Assembly: GCA_903842235.1 (NCBI GenBank)
Contig: CAIMLG010000008.1
Location: 1-54,900 of the forward strand
Reading direction: 5' to 3'
Length of the DNA stretch: 54,900 nt
From: an uncultured Verrucomicrobia subdivision 3 bacterium
Lineage (GTDB): Bacteria; Verrucomicrobiota; Verrucomicrobiia; Limisphaerales; UBA11358
Positions 35,437-45,064 of this stretch are shown here, piece after piece. How positions within the stretch are numbered: the first letter of the stretch is position 1; each line of letters begins with the position of its first letter. The notes below the pieces were generated by a model that did no database searches, was not told where the DNA came from, and saw only the letters and a program-made list of their open reading frames with translations. The translations under genes and the position numbers were made by a program.

Positions 35437-36718
35437 GAAAGAAATTGTGCCAGCGCCGCCCGCCATTGTGCGGAATGACTACGCATCCATCCGGGAACTG
35501 TTCGCGAAGAACGTCGTGCCCAGCTACGGGCGCTTTGAGCTCGTTTTGAGCCACGGCGCGGGCAGCCATGTGTTTGATGTCACCGGCAAGCGCTACCTCG
35601 ACCTCGGCAGCGGCATCGCCGTGTGCTGTCTGGGCCATGCGCATCCGGCCATCACCGAGGCGCTCGTGGAGCAGTCGCAAAAGCTCATCCACGTCTCCAA
35701 TCTGTATTTCACCGAGCCGCAAGGCCGGCTCGCGGCGGAACTGGTCAAGCGGATCGGCCCCGGCAAGGTCTTTTTTTGCAACAGCGGCGCGGAGGCCAAC
35801 GAAGGCCTCTACAAGCTCGCGCGGAAATTCGGCCACGACGAAGGCCGGTTCGAGATGCTGACCGCCACGAATTCCTTCCACGGCCGGACGCTCGCGGGCA
35901 TTGCCGCCACCGGCCAGGACAAGGTAAAGAAAGGATTTGAACCCGCCGTCACCGGTTTCCGGCACATTCCGTTCAATGACTTGGAAGCGGCGCGCGACGC
36001 CCTTTCGCCCGCCACCATCGCCATTTTGATCGAAGGCGTGCAAGGCGAAGGCGGCGTGACGCCCGCCACCCCGGAATATCTGCTGGGCCTGCGGGCCTTG
36101 TGCGACGAAAGGAAGCTGCTGCTGCTCATGGACGGCGTGCAATGCGGCCATTACCGGACCGGCAAATTCCAGAGCTTTCAGAAGATTCTCGAAGGCGTGC
36201 CCGGCGGCGAGACGTTTTTGCCCGACGGCCTGTCCATGGCCAAGTCGCTCGGCGGCGGTTTCCCGATGGGCGCGTTCTGGGTGCGCGCGCCGTATCAGGA
36301 TTTGCTGAGCGCCGGCACGCACGGGACGACTTACGGCGGCACGCCGCTCGCCTGCGCCGTGGCGTTGCGAATCTTGGAAGTCATCGAAAAAGAAAATCTC
36401 GCCGAACAGGCGCGCAAGCTGGGCGCGTGGCTGAAAGCAGAAATCGAACGGCTGGCCAGGACATATCCCACCGTGGTGCAATCCGCGCGGGGCATGGGTT
36501 TCATGCTCGGCATTGAACTGGCGGAAAACATACCCGCCTTTGCCACCAGCGACAAATCCGCGGCCCTGCAGTTCGTCAACCGGCTGCACGCGGCGGGCGT
36601 GCTGACCGTGCCCGCCGGCACGCAGATCGTCCGCTTGCTGCCGCCGCTGAACCTCAAGCCGCAGGAAGCCGGCGAGGGCATTTCCAAGATCGAGGAAGTG
36701 GTGAAATCGCTGGTGTGA
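35435..36718 (+). CDS. argD: Acetylornithine aminotransferase family protein
   Basis: 427 residues, class III PLP-dependent aminotransferase. Motifs: GSGIAVCCLGHAHPAI, CNSGAEANEGLYKLAR, HGRTLAGIAATGQDK, IEGVQGEGGV, and the PLP Lys in LSMAKSLGGGFPMGAF; TTYGGTPLACAVA closes the active site. In arginine synthesis it makes N-acetylornithine from the semialdehyde with glutamate. Placement near argB and argF supports that. Other class III enzymes act on related omega-amino substrates, so specificity is inferred. The loop LLLMDGVQCG has Gly-Val-Gln in place of the usual Glu-Val-Gln after Asp. Confidence 0.92.
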   Translation: MKEIVPAPPAIVRNDYASIRELFAKNVVPSYGRFELVLSHGAGSHVFDVTGKRYLDLGSGIAVCCLGHAHPAITEALVEQSQKLIHVSNLYFTEPQGRLAAELVKRIGPGKVFFCNSGAEANEGLYKLARKFGHDEGRFEMLTATNSFHGRTLAGIAATGQDKVKKGFEPAVTGFRHIPFNDLEAARDALSPATIAILIEGVQGEGGVTPATPEYLLGLRALCDERKLLLLMDGVQCGHYRTGKFQSFQKILEGVPGGETFLPDGLSMAKSLGGGFPMGAFWVRAPYQDLLSAGTHGTTYGGTPLACAVALRILEVIEKENLAEQARKLGAWLKAEIERLARTYPTVVQSARGMGFMLGIELAENIPAFATSDKSAALQFVNRLHAAGVLTVPAGTQIVRLLPPLNLKPQEAGEGISKIEEVVKSLV

Positions 36719-36733
36719 TTTCGCCAAATGGAC

Positions 36734-36800
36734 TTAAACCACGAAACCCGAACTACACGAAAAGTTTTTCTTTCGGGTGTTTAGTGTATTTCGTGGTTAA
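36734..36800. repeat. REP-like palindrome upstream of the AlkA gene
   Basis: TTAAACCACGAAA (36734-36746) pairs with TTTCGTGGTTAA (36789-36800), and inner parts (CCCGAA / TTCGGG) also pair, giving a long imperfect hairpin. The arms resemble the ACCACGAAATACAC unit of dispersed intergenic repeats. It fills the gap between argD and the glycosylase gene. Confidence 0.6.
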
Positions 36801-36806
36801 AACCAA

Positions 36807-37424
36807 ATGAACGCCGCCGCACTGAAACAGCTTTCCGCTGTTGATCCAGTGATGAAAAAGCTCATCGCTGAGATCGGCCCGTGCCGGCTGGAGCCCGAAC
36901 CGTGGCGCTCGCCGTTTCAATCGCTCGTCCAAGCCGTCGCGCACCAGCAGCTCAACGGCACGGCGGCGAACACCATTCTCACGCGGTTTAAAAAGCTTTT
37001 CCCCGGGCGCCGCTTTCCCAAACCGGAAGATTTGGCCAAAGTGACCGATGATCAAATTCGGGCCTGTGGTTTTTCGTTTGCCAAAATCCGGGCCATCCGC
37101 GACCTCGCGGCAAAAACTTTGGACGGCACCATTCCCACCTCGCGGCAGATCGAAAAAATGAGCGACAGGGAAATCATTGAGCGGCTCACCGCAGCGCGGG
37201 GCGTGGGGCGCTGGACGGTAGAGATGCTGCTGATTTTTCAACTGGGTCGCCCCGATGTGCTGCCGGCGGATGATTTCGGTGTTCGTAACGGTTTTCGTCT
37301 CGCCTACAAAAAGCGTCAAATGCCGAAGCCCAAGGCGTTACTGGCCTTTGGCAAAAAGTGGCGGCCGCACGCCACCACGGCGGCGTGGTATCTCTGGCGG
37401 GCGGCGGATGCCGCCAAACGCTAG
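36807..37424 (+). CDS. DNA-3-methyladenine glycosylase II (AlkA-type HhH-GPD protein)
   Basis: 205 residues. HhH-GPD superfamily: QSLVQAVAHQQLNGTAANTI, the helix-hairpin-helix LTAARGVGRWTVEMLLIF, and the catalytic Asp in VLPADDFGVRNGF. It removes alkylated purines from DNA, leaving abasic sites. The N-terminal domain of E. coli AlkA is missing, as in many compact bacterial forms. It stands alone between argD and the giant secreted protein gene. Confidence 0.9.
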   Translation: MNAAALKQLSAVDPVMKKLIAEIGPCRLEPEPWRSPFQSLVQAVAHQQLNGTAANTILTRFKKLFPGRRFPKPEDLAKVTDDQIRACGFSFAKIRAIRDLAAKTLDGTIPTSRQIEKMSDREIIERLTAARGVGRWTVEMLLIFQLGRPDVLPADDFGVRNGFRLAYKKRQMPKPKALLAFGKKWRPHATTAAWYLWRAADAAKR

Positions 37425-37514
37425 TGGGCCCGCCCGTATTTTGGTGGTAATGGGGTGGCCCCATGGAGGCTTGTGTTAATTGGCAGATAGGCTAGGTTTC
37501 CTCGCGTCAATTCT

Positions 37515-40500
37515 ATGAACTCCCCACGACTTGGTTTGATGCTTCATTTGTTGATATGGCTGGGGGTTGTTGGTGCTGCCGTTGCCGCTCCTCCCCGTCC
37601 CGATCTCGGGTTGAGCATGGCGGGCCCTGCCAGCCTGGCAGGAGTCAATCAGCTGGTTATTTGGCGTCTTAACGTCACCAATGCGGGAACGGCATCGGCG
37701 GTCGGCGTAGTTGTCACCAACTGGCTGCCCCCGGCGGCGACTTTGTTTTCGGCAACCACTTCCCAGGGCACCATTACCACCAATACCGGATATCTGGTTT
37801 TCAGCCTCGGCACGTTGGCAGCCGGTTCAGGCATGACGGCGCAAATCACCGTCTTTTCCGCGTCGCCGGGAACGCTTACCAACCGCGCTTGGGCGGCCAC
37901 TTCCACCACGGAATCCCAAACGGCCAACACCGGGGCAACAAACTCAGTTTCCGTGTTCTCATCCACCTTTCAATCCGTGGGCAGCATGAACCTGCCGCGC
38001 AAGTGGCATACCGCCACGTTGCTTAATAACGGCAAAGTGTTGATCACCGGTGGCAGCACTACCAACGGCCTGACAGACACCGCCGAGTTGTTTGATCCGG
38101 CCACGGGCACTTTCACCCTCATCGGCTCCATGCTCCATCCGCGCCATCAGCACTCTGCCACACTCTTGAACGACGGCCGCGTGCTCATCGTGGGCGCGGT
38201 GTTCATCACGGAGCCGGAAATTTATGATCCGGCCACGGGAACCTTTTCCAGCGCAGGCACGCTCAATGTCTCCCGCTGGAATCATGCCGCGTCGCGCCTG
38301 CCCGACGGGCGCGTGCTGGTGACCGGCGGTTATGCGGACGAGGGGAGCGCCGAGGTGTTTGATCCTGCCACGACGAATTGGACGCTGGTCGGCCGCATGG
38401 ATTTTTCCCGCGTTTATCATGCCTCGATTCCGCTACCGGATGGCCGGACGTTGCTCGCGGGAGGTTACGACGCGGGAGCGAACGCGGACATGTTCTCGCC
38501 GGTGACCAATGGATTCACACCTGCCGGCACATTTTTAAAACAACGCTCCTTCGCCACGATTTTGCGCCTGGCCAACAATCTGGTGCTGCTGGCCGGCGGC
38601 AATGATGTTTTGATGATGTTCGACGCGGACCTCTACACTCCGCAGACGCAATCGTCCGTGTCAGCCGGGCAGATGACCACCTCTCGCTTCGAATGTCCCG
38701 GCGTGGGGCTACCGGATGGCCGGGCGTTGCTGGCGGGCGGCACGGGCTATCTGGGGATCGTGACGCCCACGGCGGAGTATTTTGATGCGGCGGCCGTTTC
38801 GTTTTCGCCGGCGCCTTCCTTGAACCAGGCGCGCACCGGACACACGGCCACGATGCTGCCGGATGGCCGCGTGCTGGTGGCCGGCGGTTATCAGGATTGG
38901 CCGCAGGGCTCCACCATTCTGGCCAGTGCCGAGGTCTTGAATCCCGCCAACACCGTGCCACCGCCTTCCGTATCGGTGGCGGATGCCGTCTGGCCGGAAG
39001 GCAATGCGGGAACAAATCTGGTTAACTTCAACCTGACGTTGTCATCGCCGCTGGCTGTGCCGGTTTCAGTGGCTTATGAAGTCACGGCGGGCTCGGCGAC
39101 TTCTTGGAATGATTTCAATCCGGTTTCGGGGACGGTCGTGTTTTCGCCGGGAACAACCAACCAAACCGTCACCGTGGCCGTGCTGGGGGATACGGTTTAT
39201 GAAACGGATGAAACGGTCTTCCTGAATTTGAGTTCGCCCACCAACGCTGTCATTGCACGGCGCACTGCCACCGGCACCATTCTCAATGACGACCCGTTGC
39301 CGGTCTTGAGCGTTCCCAATTATTCCGTCACCGAGGCCGATCGTTTTGCCACCAACGTGACAGTGTCAGTCCAGCTTTCCGGCCTGAGCACATTGCCGGT
39401 GCGTTGCACGTTTTCCACTGCCGATGTGACTGCCACCGCCGGGTTGGATTATGTCGCCACCAACGTGGCGTTTGTGTTCCAACCGGGACAGACCAATTTG
39501 AGCATCACCCTTTCCGTGCTGGGGGACACGCTGGTGGAATCGAATGAAGTCGTCCAGTTCACGCTGACGCAGGTGACCAACGCCCTGGTCGGGAGCGTTG
39601 GTTCGCTGACGATTGTGGACAACGCCGGCATCGCCGGAAAAATCCATCACTTCGTCTTCGACCCCGTGCCCGCGACCCTTTATCTGAATGATTACATCAC
39701 GCCGTTCATCTACGCGCGGGATTATCAGGATAACGGTTCCAGTTTCAGCGGGGCGCTCTATCTGGATATCACGAATTCCGGACTGACAAATTATCACTGG
39801 GATTTTGAGGACGGCACCTTGAACGGCTGGACGCCGCTCTACCCTGGTTACGGCGATGGTCCCTATGAGGTGAAGACCTTCGATACCGGCGGCGAGATGG
39901 TCAATGGCGTCGTCGGCTTTCCCAGCCTGGCGTTCCGCACCCGGCCCAACTACGGGCCGGTGGACGGACTAACCCGCACCGCCTACCTGATGGGTGGCGT
40001 GACCTACAACATTTCCTATTCGCTGGCGGAGAGTAATGAAGGGCCCAACTCGGAATACGCCGGCATCCAGACGCAATTTTACGTCAATGGCACCAATGTC
40101 GGTGGCGCGGGCTGGTCACAATATGATTATTTGGTGGCGGGTTGGGTGCTCCGCACCAAGATGTCAGGCACTTACACGCCGCCAACCAACGGCGTCTACA
40201 CGCTCAAACTCACCACCTACCGCGAGGCGTGGGAAGGTTATCTCTACGCCTACATTGACGACATCCGCATCGAGGCGCCGCGCGTCACGCCGCTGAAACA
40301 ATTGATGTGGGTTGGCTTGAGCGTTCCGCAGCCCATCATCCGCGTGCAGGATCTGGCCACCAATGTGATGTTCCGGATTTACGATCTTGATGGCCATTAC
40401 GGATGTTCCACGCCCTTCAACGTGCTGCCCTCGGCAGATGTCTATCCGGTGACTGCGGTTAATCCGGTCGGCAGCGGCGTGAACAGTTACGAAAATGTGA

Positions 40501-43262
40501 CGCTGGTCACGGAAGTTCACAATGCCGGCCCGTCCCCTGCCACCGGCGTGCTGGTGACCAATATCCTGCCGGCACAGTTTCAATTTGTTTCCGCCTCCGC
40601 CGGCGGCGCGCCAGTCTCCAATGCGGGCAACACCGTTTCCTGCACCTTCTCCAATCTGGCTCCCAATGCGGTGGGGTATCTGACCATTCTGGCCCGAACC
40701 ACCGGTGAAGGAGTCTGCACTAACGTCGCAACCGTCGCGGCCAACGAACACGATCCCGTGTCCGATAACAACCTTCGCACCACCCTGATTCAGGTCCAGC
40801 CGCCAGAGGTGCAGGCGAGCGGCGGCACGGTGACCGAAACGCCCGGTGGCACCAACGCGATCTTCACGGTGTGGCTGTCGTCTTCCAACGACGTCCCGGT
40901 CACGGTGGATTTTGCCACGGCGGATCTGACTGCGGTGTCGAACTTGGATTATCTCCCCGTCGCCGGCACTGTGACTTTTGCCCCCGGCGTGACCAATCAG
41001 ACCATTGCGGTCGCGGTGCTGGACGATTTTCTGAATGAATCCAACGAGACCTTTGCCGTGCCGCTCACGAATCCGTTCCATGCAATGGTCGTGGGCGGGA
41101 ACGCCGTGGCGACGATCATTGATGATGATTTGCCGCCAACCCTGCTGTTGAGTGACGCAGCGGTGGTGGAAGGCGATGGTGGCCTGACTAATCTGGCCTT
41201 TGCCATCACGCTTTCGGCTCCGAGCGGCAAACCGGTTAGCTTTAGTTTTGCCACGGCGAACGGCACGGCGGTGGCGGGTTCGGATTATGTTGCCACCAAT
41301 GGGTCGTTGAGCTTCCCCCCGGGCCAGACCAATGCGACCGTATCCGTGAGCGTGATCGGCGACAGGATCAATGAGCCGGACGAAACCTTCGTTCTGCGCC
41401 TGACCAACATTGTCAACGCCACAGCTGTCAACACGCAGGCTGTTGCCACCATTCTCAATGACGACACGGTGCCGGGCCGGTTTGATCATTTCACATTCGA
41501 CCCGATTCTGCCACTGCGCGCTGCGAAGGTGCCGTTCAACCTCACGATCCGCGCCGTGGATTACCTTGGCAACTTGGTCACCAATCCGCCGGCAGCAGCG
41601 CAATTGCTGGCCACCAACTCGCCAAATCCCGGACTGGCGGTGGTCATCCCGTCTGCACTGAGCAATTTTTTAAGCGGTGTCTGGGTTGGCGCGGTCACGC
41701 TGAGCAACGTGGTTACCAACGTCACGTTGCAGGTTCAGGATGGCGCAGGACATGTTGGATTTAGCAGCCCCTTCAATGTGGTGGCCTATTACCCCGTCTC
41801 CGTCCTGCTGCCCGACGCGGCGACTGAAGGCGATGGCCCGTTCACCGTCAGCGGGGCAGTCACCTGCACAGTGACTAACGATGTGGATGCCTGGTTCGCG
41901 CTCACCGTGAACAACTCAGATTTGCTGGCCGTGCCCGGGACGGTGATGCTGCCGGCGGGACAGACCAATGTGCCCTTTGACATGAAATTCTGGGATGACG
42001 CGCTGCTCAACGGCACGCGCACCGCGAGCGTCACCGCCACGCCAAACACCGCCGGTTACGCCACCAATACCGCCGCGATGAAAGTCTACGATAACGAGTT
42101 CGCCATTCTAACTGTGACGTTGCCTGCGAGCGCACCAGAAAAATCCGCGCCCCTGGCAGGAACGGTTACGCTCAGCGCGCCGCCCGACACTAACATAGTG
42201 ATCACCTTGACCTCCAGCGATACAACGGAACTCACCGTGCCCGCCTCGGTAACATTACCCGCCGGCCAGACCTCAGTGGGATTCACCGCCAATGCGGTGG
42301 ACGATAATCTGCTCGACGGAACGCAATACGCCACCGTCACCGCGCATGTGCAGAACTGGCAGGACGGCACGGCCACCGTGGCGCTGCTGGACAATGAAAC
42401 CAACAAGTTCACGATCAGTTACTGGTTTCAAGGGCCGTTCACCGAAGGCATGGGCACCCTCACCAATGCCTTGCGCTTGACCGTTGGCGGCGTGCTGGTC
42501 TCGAACCTCGCCGTCAACCTCGCCTCCAGCGACCCGACCGAATTGACCGTGCCCGCCACCGTGACCATGGGCGCCGGGTCGAACAACATTTTATTCAACA
42601 TCACCATCGTGGACGACGCCGAGACGGACGGGACCCAGCCGGTGACCGTCACCGCCAGCCTGCCGGATTTCACCAGCGGCAGCCTGACCTTGAGTGTGGG
42701 GGACAATGACCTGCATCACTTTGCTTTTTCCACGATCGGCTCAACGCAGACCAGTGGCGTGCCGTTTAGCGTCTCGGTAACGGCCAAGGATGTGAACAAT
42801 GTCACCCTCACCGGCTATACGAACCCGCCCGTGTTTACGGCTTATGGTTCCAGCGGGCCGCTTTCCCTGACGACGAATGGATTCACTGGAACCGGCATTG
42901 TCCGCGGCACATTCACGGGCACTGTTGCCGTCTCGGCTCCCGTGCCGCAGACCGTGACGCTGCGGGCGGCGGATGTTTTTGGCCACGCCAGCTTGAGCAA
43001 TCCATTCCAACTGGGCTATCCCGTTTGGGCGGGCACGCCGCAGATCACGCAGTTGACCGTTTTGGGATCGGATGTTCGGATCAGCTTTACCTCCGTGGCG
43101 ACGGCACAATATTTTTTACAGACCGCCACCAGTCTTCCGCCGGTGTGGACATCGGTTGATTCAGGCCTCATGGGGAATGGATCCGTCATGACCCTGACCA
43201 ATCCTGCCCCCACCGCCAGCGGAAGCAGTTTCTTTCGTCTGCTGGTGCAGCCGACGCCTTGA
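37515..43262 (+). CDS. Giant secreted protein with kelch, Calx-beta and DUF11 domains
   Basis: 1915 residues with a signal peptide ending near residue 25. In order: a DUF11 domain (about 28-150); about six kelch repeats with the LPDGRVLVTGG motif (155-480); two Calx-beta domains (480-700) with ILNDD-type ends; a carbohydrate-binding-like domain (WDFEDGTLNGW, about 755-920); a second DUF11 domain (975-1095); two or more further Calx-beta domains (1095-1320); and further Ig-like repeats. Three units start with HHF.FDP or RFDHFTFDP and end with GH..FS.PFN. The last 80 residues form a module ending in SSFFRLLVQP, common at the end of such Verrucomicrobiota proteins. It is probably cell-surface or exported, with adhesive or sugar-binding roles. 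No catalytic motif or LPXTG anchor seen. Confidence 0.9.
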   Translation: MNSPRLGLMLHLLIWLGVVGAAVAAPPRPDLGLSMAGPASLAGVNQLVIWRLNVTNAGTASAVGVVVTNWLPPAATLFSATTSQGTITTNTGYLVFSLGTLAAGSGMTAQITVFSASPGTLTNRAWAATSTTESQTANTGATNSVSVFSSTFQSVGSMNLPRKWHTATLLNNGKVLITGGSTTNGLTDTAELFDPATGTFTLIGSMLHPRHQHSATLLNDGRVLIVGAVFITEPEIYDPATGTFSSAGTLNVSRWNHAASRLPDGRVLVTGGYADEGSAEVFDPATTNWTLVGRMDFSRVYHASIPLPDGRTLLAGGYDAGANADMFSPVTNGFTPAGTFLKQRSFATILRLANNLVLLAGGNDVLMMFDADLYTPQTQSSVSAGQMTTSRFECPGVGLPDGRALLAGGTGYLGIVTPTAEYFDAAAVSFSPAPSLNQARTGHTATMLPDGRVLVAGGYQDWPQGSTILASAEVLNPANTVPPPSVSVADAVWPEGNAGTNLVNFNLTLSSPLAVPVSVAYEVTAGSATSWNDFNPVSGTVVFSPGTTNQTVTVAVLGDTVYETDETVFLNLSSPTNAVIARRTATGTILNDDPLPVLSVPNYSVTEADRFATNVTVSVQLSGLSTLPVRCTFSTADVTATAGLDYVATNVAFVFQPGQTNLSITLSVLGDTLVESNEVVQFTLTQVTNALVGSVGSLTIVDNAGIAGKIHHFVFDPVPATLYLNDYITPFIYARDYQDNGSSFSGALYLDITNSGLTNYHWDFEDGTLNGWTPLYPGYGDGPYEVKTFDTGGEMVNGVVGFPSLAFRTRPNYGPVDGLTRTAYLMGGVTYNISYSLAESNEGPNSEYAGIQTQFYVNGTNVGGAGWSQYDYLVAGWVLRTKMSGTYTPPTNGVYTLKLTTYREAWEGYLYAYIDDIRIEAPRVTPLKQLMWVGLSVPQPIIRVQDLATNVMFRIYDLDGHYGCSTPFNVLPSADVYPVTAVNPVGSGVNSYENVTLVTEVHNAGPSPATGVLVTNILPAQFQFVSASAGGAPVSNAGNTVSCTFSNLAPNAVGYLTILARTTGEGVCTNVATVAANEHDPVSDNNLRTTLIQVQPPEVQASGGTVTETPGGTNAIFTVWLSSSNDVPVTVDFATADLTAVSNLDYLPVAGTVTFAPGVTNQTIAVAVLDDFLNESNETFAVPLTNPFHAMVVGGNAVATIIDDDLPPTLLLSDAAVVEGDGGLTNLAFAITLSAPSGKPVSFSFATANGTAVAGSDYVATNGSLSFPPGQTNATVSVSVIGDRINEPDETFVLRLTNIVNATAVNTQAVATILNDDTVPGRFDHFTFDPILPLRAAKVPFNLTIRAVDYLGNLVTNPPAAAQLLATNSPNPGLAVVIPSALSNFLSGVWVGAVTLSNVVTNVTLQVQDGAGHVGFSSPFNVVAYYPVSVLLPDAATEGDGPFTVSGAVTCTVTNDVDAWFALTVNNSDLLAVPGTVMLPAGQTNVPFDMKFWDDALLNGTRTASVTATPNTAGYATNTAAMKVYDNEFAILTVTLPASAPEKSAPLAGTVTLSAPPDTNIVITLTSSDTTELTVPASVTLPAGQTSVGFTANAVDDNLLDGTQYATVTAHVQNWQDGTATVALLDNETNKFTISYWFQGPFTEGMGTLTNALRLTVGGVLVSNLAVNLASSDPTELTVPATVTMGAGSNNILFNITIVDDAETDGTQPVTVTASLPDFTSGSLTLSVGDNDLHHFAFSTIGSTQTSGVPFSVSVTAKDVNNVTLTGYTNPPVFTAYGSSGPLSLTTNGFTGTGIVRGTFTGTVAVSAPVPQTVTLRAADVFGHASLSNPFQLGYPVWAGTPQITQLTVLGSDVRISFTSVATAQYFLQTATSLPPVWTSVDSGLMGNGSVMTLTNPAPTASGSSFFRLLVQPTP

Positions 43263-43366
43263 ACCTTTGCTGGCGATCACCGCCACGCGCAAAATTGAAG
43301 TGACGCCACGCCGCGATTCGGGTAAATAATATCCTTTGGGCGATATCTCCCAGAAGCATAGGAATC

Positions 43367-44263
43367 ATGAAACATCTGCTGAAATTGGAAAATTTGCCGG
43401 GTGCAGACTTTGGTAAAATCCTGCGCGACACGGCTGTATTCAAACGCGAACGCGGCCATCGCCAGCACCAGCCGCTCGCCGGCCAGACCTGGGCGCTGAT
43501 GTTTTCCAAGCAGTCCACGCGCACCCGGCTGTCGTTCGAGGTCGGCATCCGGGAACTCGGCGGGCAGCCGATGTTCTTGAGCGCGGTGGACATTCAGTTG
43601 GGCCGCGGCGAGCCGATCAAGGACACCGCGCGCGTCATGGGCCGTATGGTGCATGGGGCGGTGATCCGCACCTTTGCGCAGAGCGACGTGGAGCAGTTCG
43701 CGGAGTTTGCCAAGATTCCGACGATCAATGCGCTCACGGATGACGAGCATCCGTGCCAGATTCTGGCGGACATTTTTACATTTCAGGAAAAGCGCGGCGC
43801 CATCAAGGGCAAGACGGTCGCGTTCATCGGTGACGGCGCGTGCAACGTGGCGAACTCCTGGATCTGGGCGGCGGGCAAACTCGGCTTTGAACTCCGCATC
43901 GCCTCGCCAAAACCCTTCCAGCCGGCGAAGGAGCTGCTGAAGCGGGCGGGCGGCAATGTCTCCGTCACGAGCGATATCCAGGCCGCCGCGAAAGGCGCGG
44001 ATGTGCTCTACACGGACGTCTGGGTTTCCATGGGCAAGGAAGCCGAAGCGAAGGAGCGGATTCAGATTTTGACCGGCTACCAGATCAACGCGGCGTTGGT
44101 AAAGCTCGCGAAGAAAGCCGCGCTCGTCATGCACTGCCTGCCGGCGTATCGCGGCAAGGAAATTGACGAGGAAACCTTGGAGGCGCACGCGGACACCATT
44201 TTTGAAGAGGCGGAAAACCGGCTGCACGTGCAGAAGGCCATCATGAATTGGGCGGTTTCGTAA
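43367..44263 (+). CDS. argF: Ornithine carbamoyltransferase
   Basis: 298 residues. Carbamoyl-phosphate site in FSKQSTRTRLSFEVG, HGAVIRTFAQSDVEQFAEF, NALTDDEHPCQILAD, the ornithine-binding DVWVSMGKEAE and the catalytic HCLPAYRGKEID. It condenses ornithine with carbamoyl phosphate (made with CarA) to citrulline. It belongs with argB and argD but is separated from them by the glycosylase and the giant secreted protein. It converges on rluA. Confidence 0.95.
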   Translation: MKHLLKLENLPGADFGKILRDTAVFKRERGHRQHQPLAGQTWALMFSKQSTRTRLSFEVGIRELGGQPMFLSAVDIQLGRGEPIKDTARVMGRMVHGAVIRTFAQSDVEQFAEFAKIPTINALTDDEHPCQILADIFTFQEKRGAIKGKTVAFIGDGACNVANSWIWAAGKLGFELRIASPKPFQPAKELLKRAGGNVSVTSDIQAAAKGADVLYTDVWVSMGKEAEAKERIQILTGYQINAALVKLAKKAALVMHCLPAYRGKEIDEETLEAHADTIFEEAENRLHVQKAIMNWAVS

Positions 44264-44266
44264 CGG

Positions 44267-45064
44267 CTACCCGGCATACTGCCGCAAATACTTCACTGCG
44301 ACTTTCAAATCTTTCGGCCAATCGCTCTTGATGGTCACCGGTTCGCTCGTGATCGGATGGGGCAGGGACAGTTCCTCGGCATGCAGCGCCCCGCGGGACA
44401 TCAAGGGCCGCTCCTCGCGGCCGGGCTTGAGATGAAAATCCTTTTTGAGCCGCGAGAGCCAAAGTTTTTTGCCGCCGTAAAGCTCATCCCCCACCAGCGG
44501 GAATCCGGCGTGTTTCAGGTGGACGCGGATTTGGTGGGGCCGGTCGGTCAGCGGGGAGCAGCGCACCAGCGCCCAGTCGGAAAACTGCTCCAGCACTTGA
44601 AACGCGGTCTTTGATTTCTTGCCGTCTTTCGGGTCCACCCGCATCTCGCCGATTTTCAGGGGATGCAGCGCCAGGGCGGCGTCCACCTCAAAAACTTCCC
44701 CCGGCGGAATGCCCCAGGCCAGCGCGATGTATTGGGTGACGGGCTGGTTGGAGCCAAAAAGATTGGCCAAAGCAATGAAAGCCGGTTGGTTTTTGGCCAG
44801 CAGCAGGACGCCGCTCGTGTCCGCATCCAGCCGGTAGGCATTGTTCAAGTAAGTCAACGGGCGTTCCTGCGCCCATGGCTTGGCGGCGGCGATGGCGTCA
44901 TGCAGCAACCGCATCAGACAAGGCCGCTGCTCGTCCGTGGGGTCTGGCGCGGTCGGCAAGCCGGCCGGCTTGTCCAGCGCCAGCAGGTGCTCATCCTCGA
45001 AGAGCACCGGAATTTCCCAGAACTCCCGGGTGGCCGGGGACGAGAGCTTGATGGCCGCGCTCAC
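44267..45064 (-). CDS. RluA-family pseudouridine synthase
   Basis: 265 residues. The catalytic Asp lies in AYRLDADTSGVLLLAK, where the usual His of HRLDxxTSG is Tyr; the family core continues with YIALAWGIPPGEVFEVDAAL and LTDRPHQIRVHLKHAGFPLVGDELYGG. The enzyme isomerises uridine in rRNA or tRNA; substrate not assigned. No S4 domain is present. GTG start overlaps the stop of the upstream gene by one base pair in a GTGA junction, so translation is coupled. Last gene of the uvrB operon. Confidence 0.88.
   Translation of the reverse strand: MSAAIKLSSPATREFWEIPVLFEDEHLLALDKPAGLPTAPDPTDEQRPCLMRLLHDAIAAAKPWAQERPLTYLNNAYRLDADTSGVLLLAKNQPAFIALANLFGSNQPVTQYIALAWGIPPGEVFEVDAALALHPLKIGEMRVDPKDGKKSKTAFQVLEQFSDWALVRCSPLTDRPHQIRVHLKHAGFPLVGDELYGGKKLWLSRLKKDFHLKPGREERPLMSRGALHAEELSLPHPITSEPVTIKSDWPKDLKVAVKYLRQYAG

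Noticed and set aside
40164-41603. Minus-strand frame of 479 codons inside the giant gene
   Set aside because: Antisense frame in GC-rich DNA with His/Arg-rich composition and no motifs.
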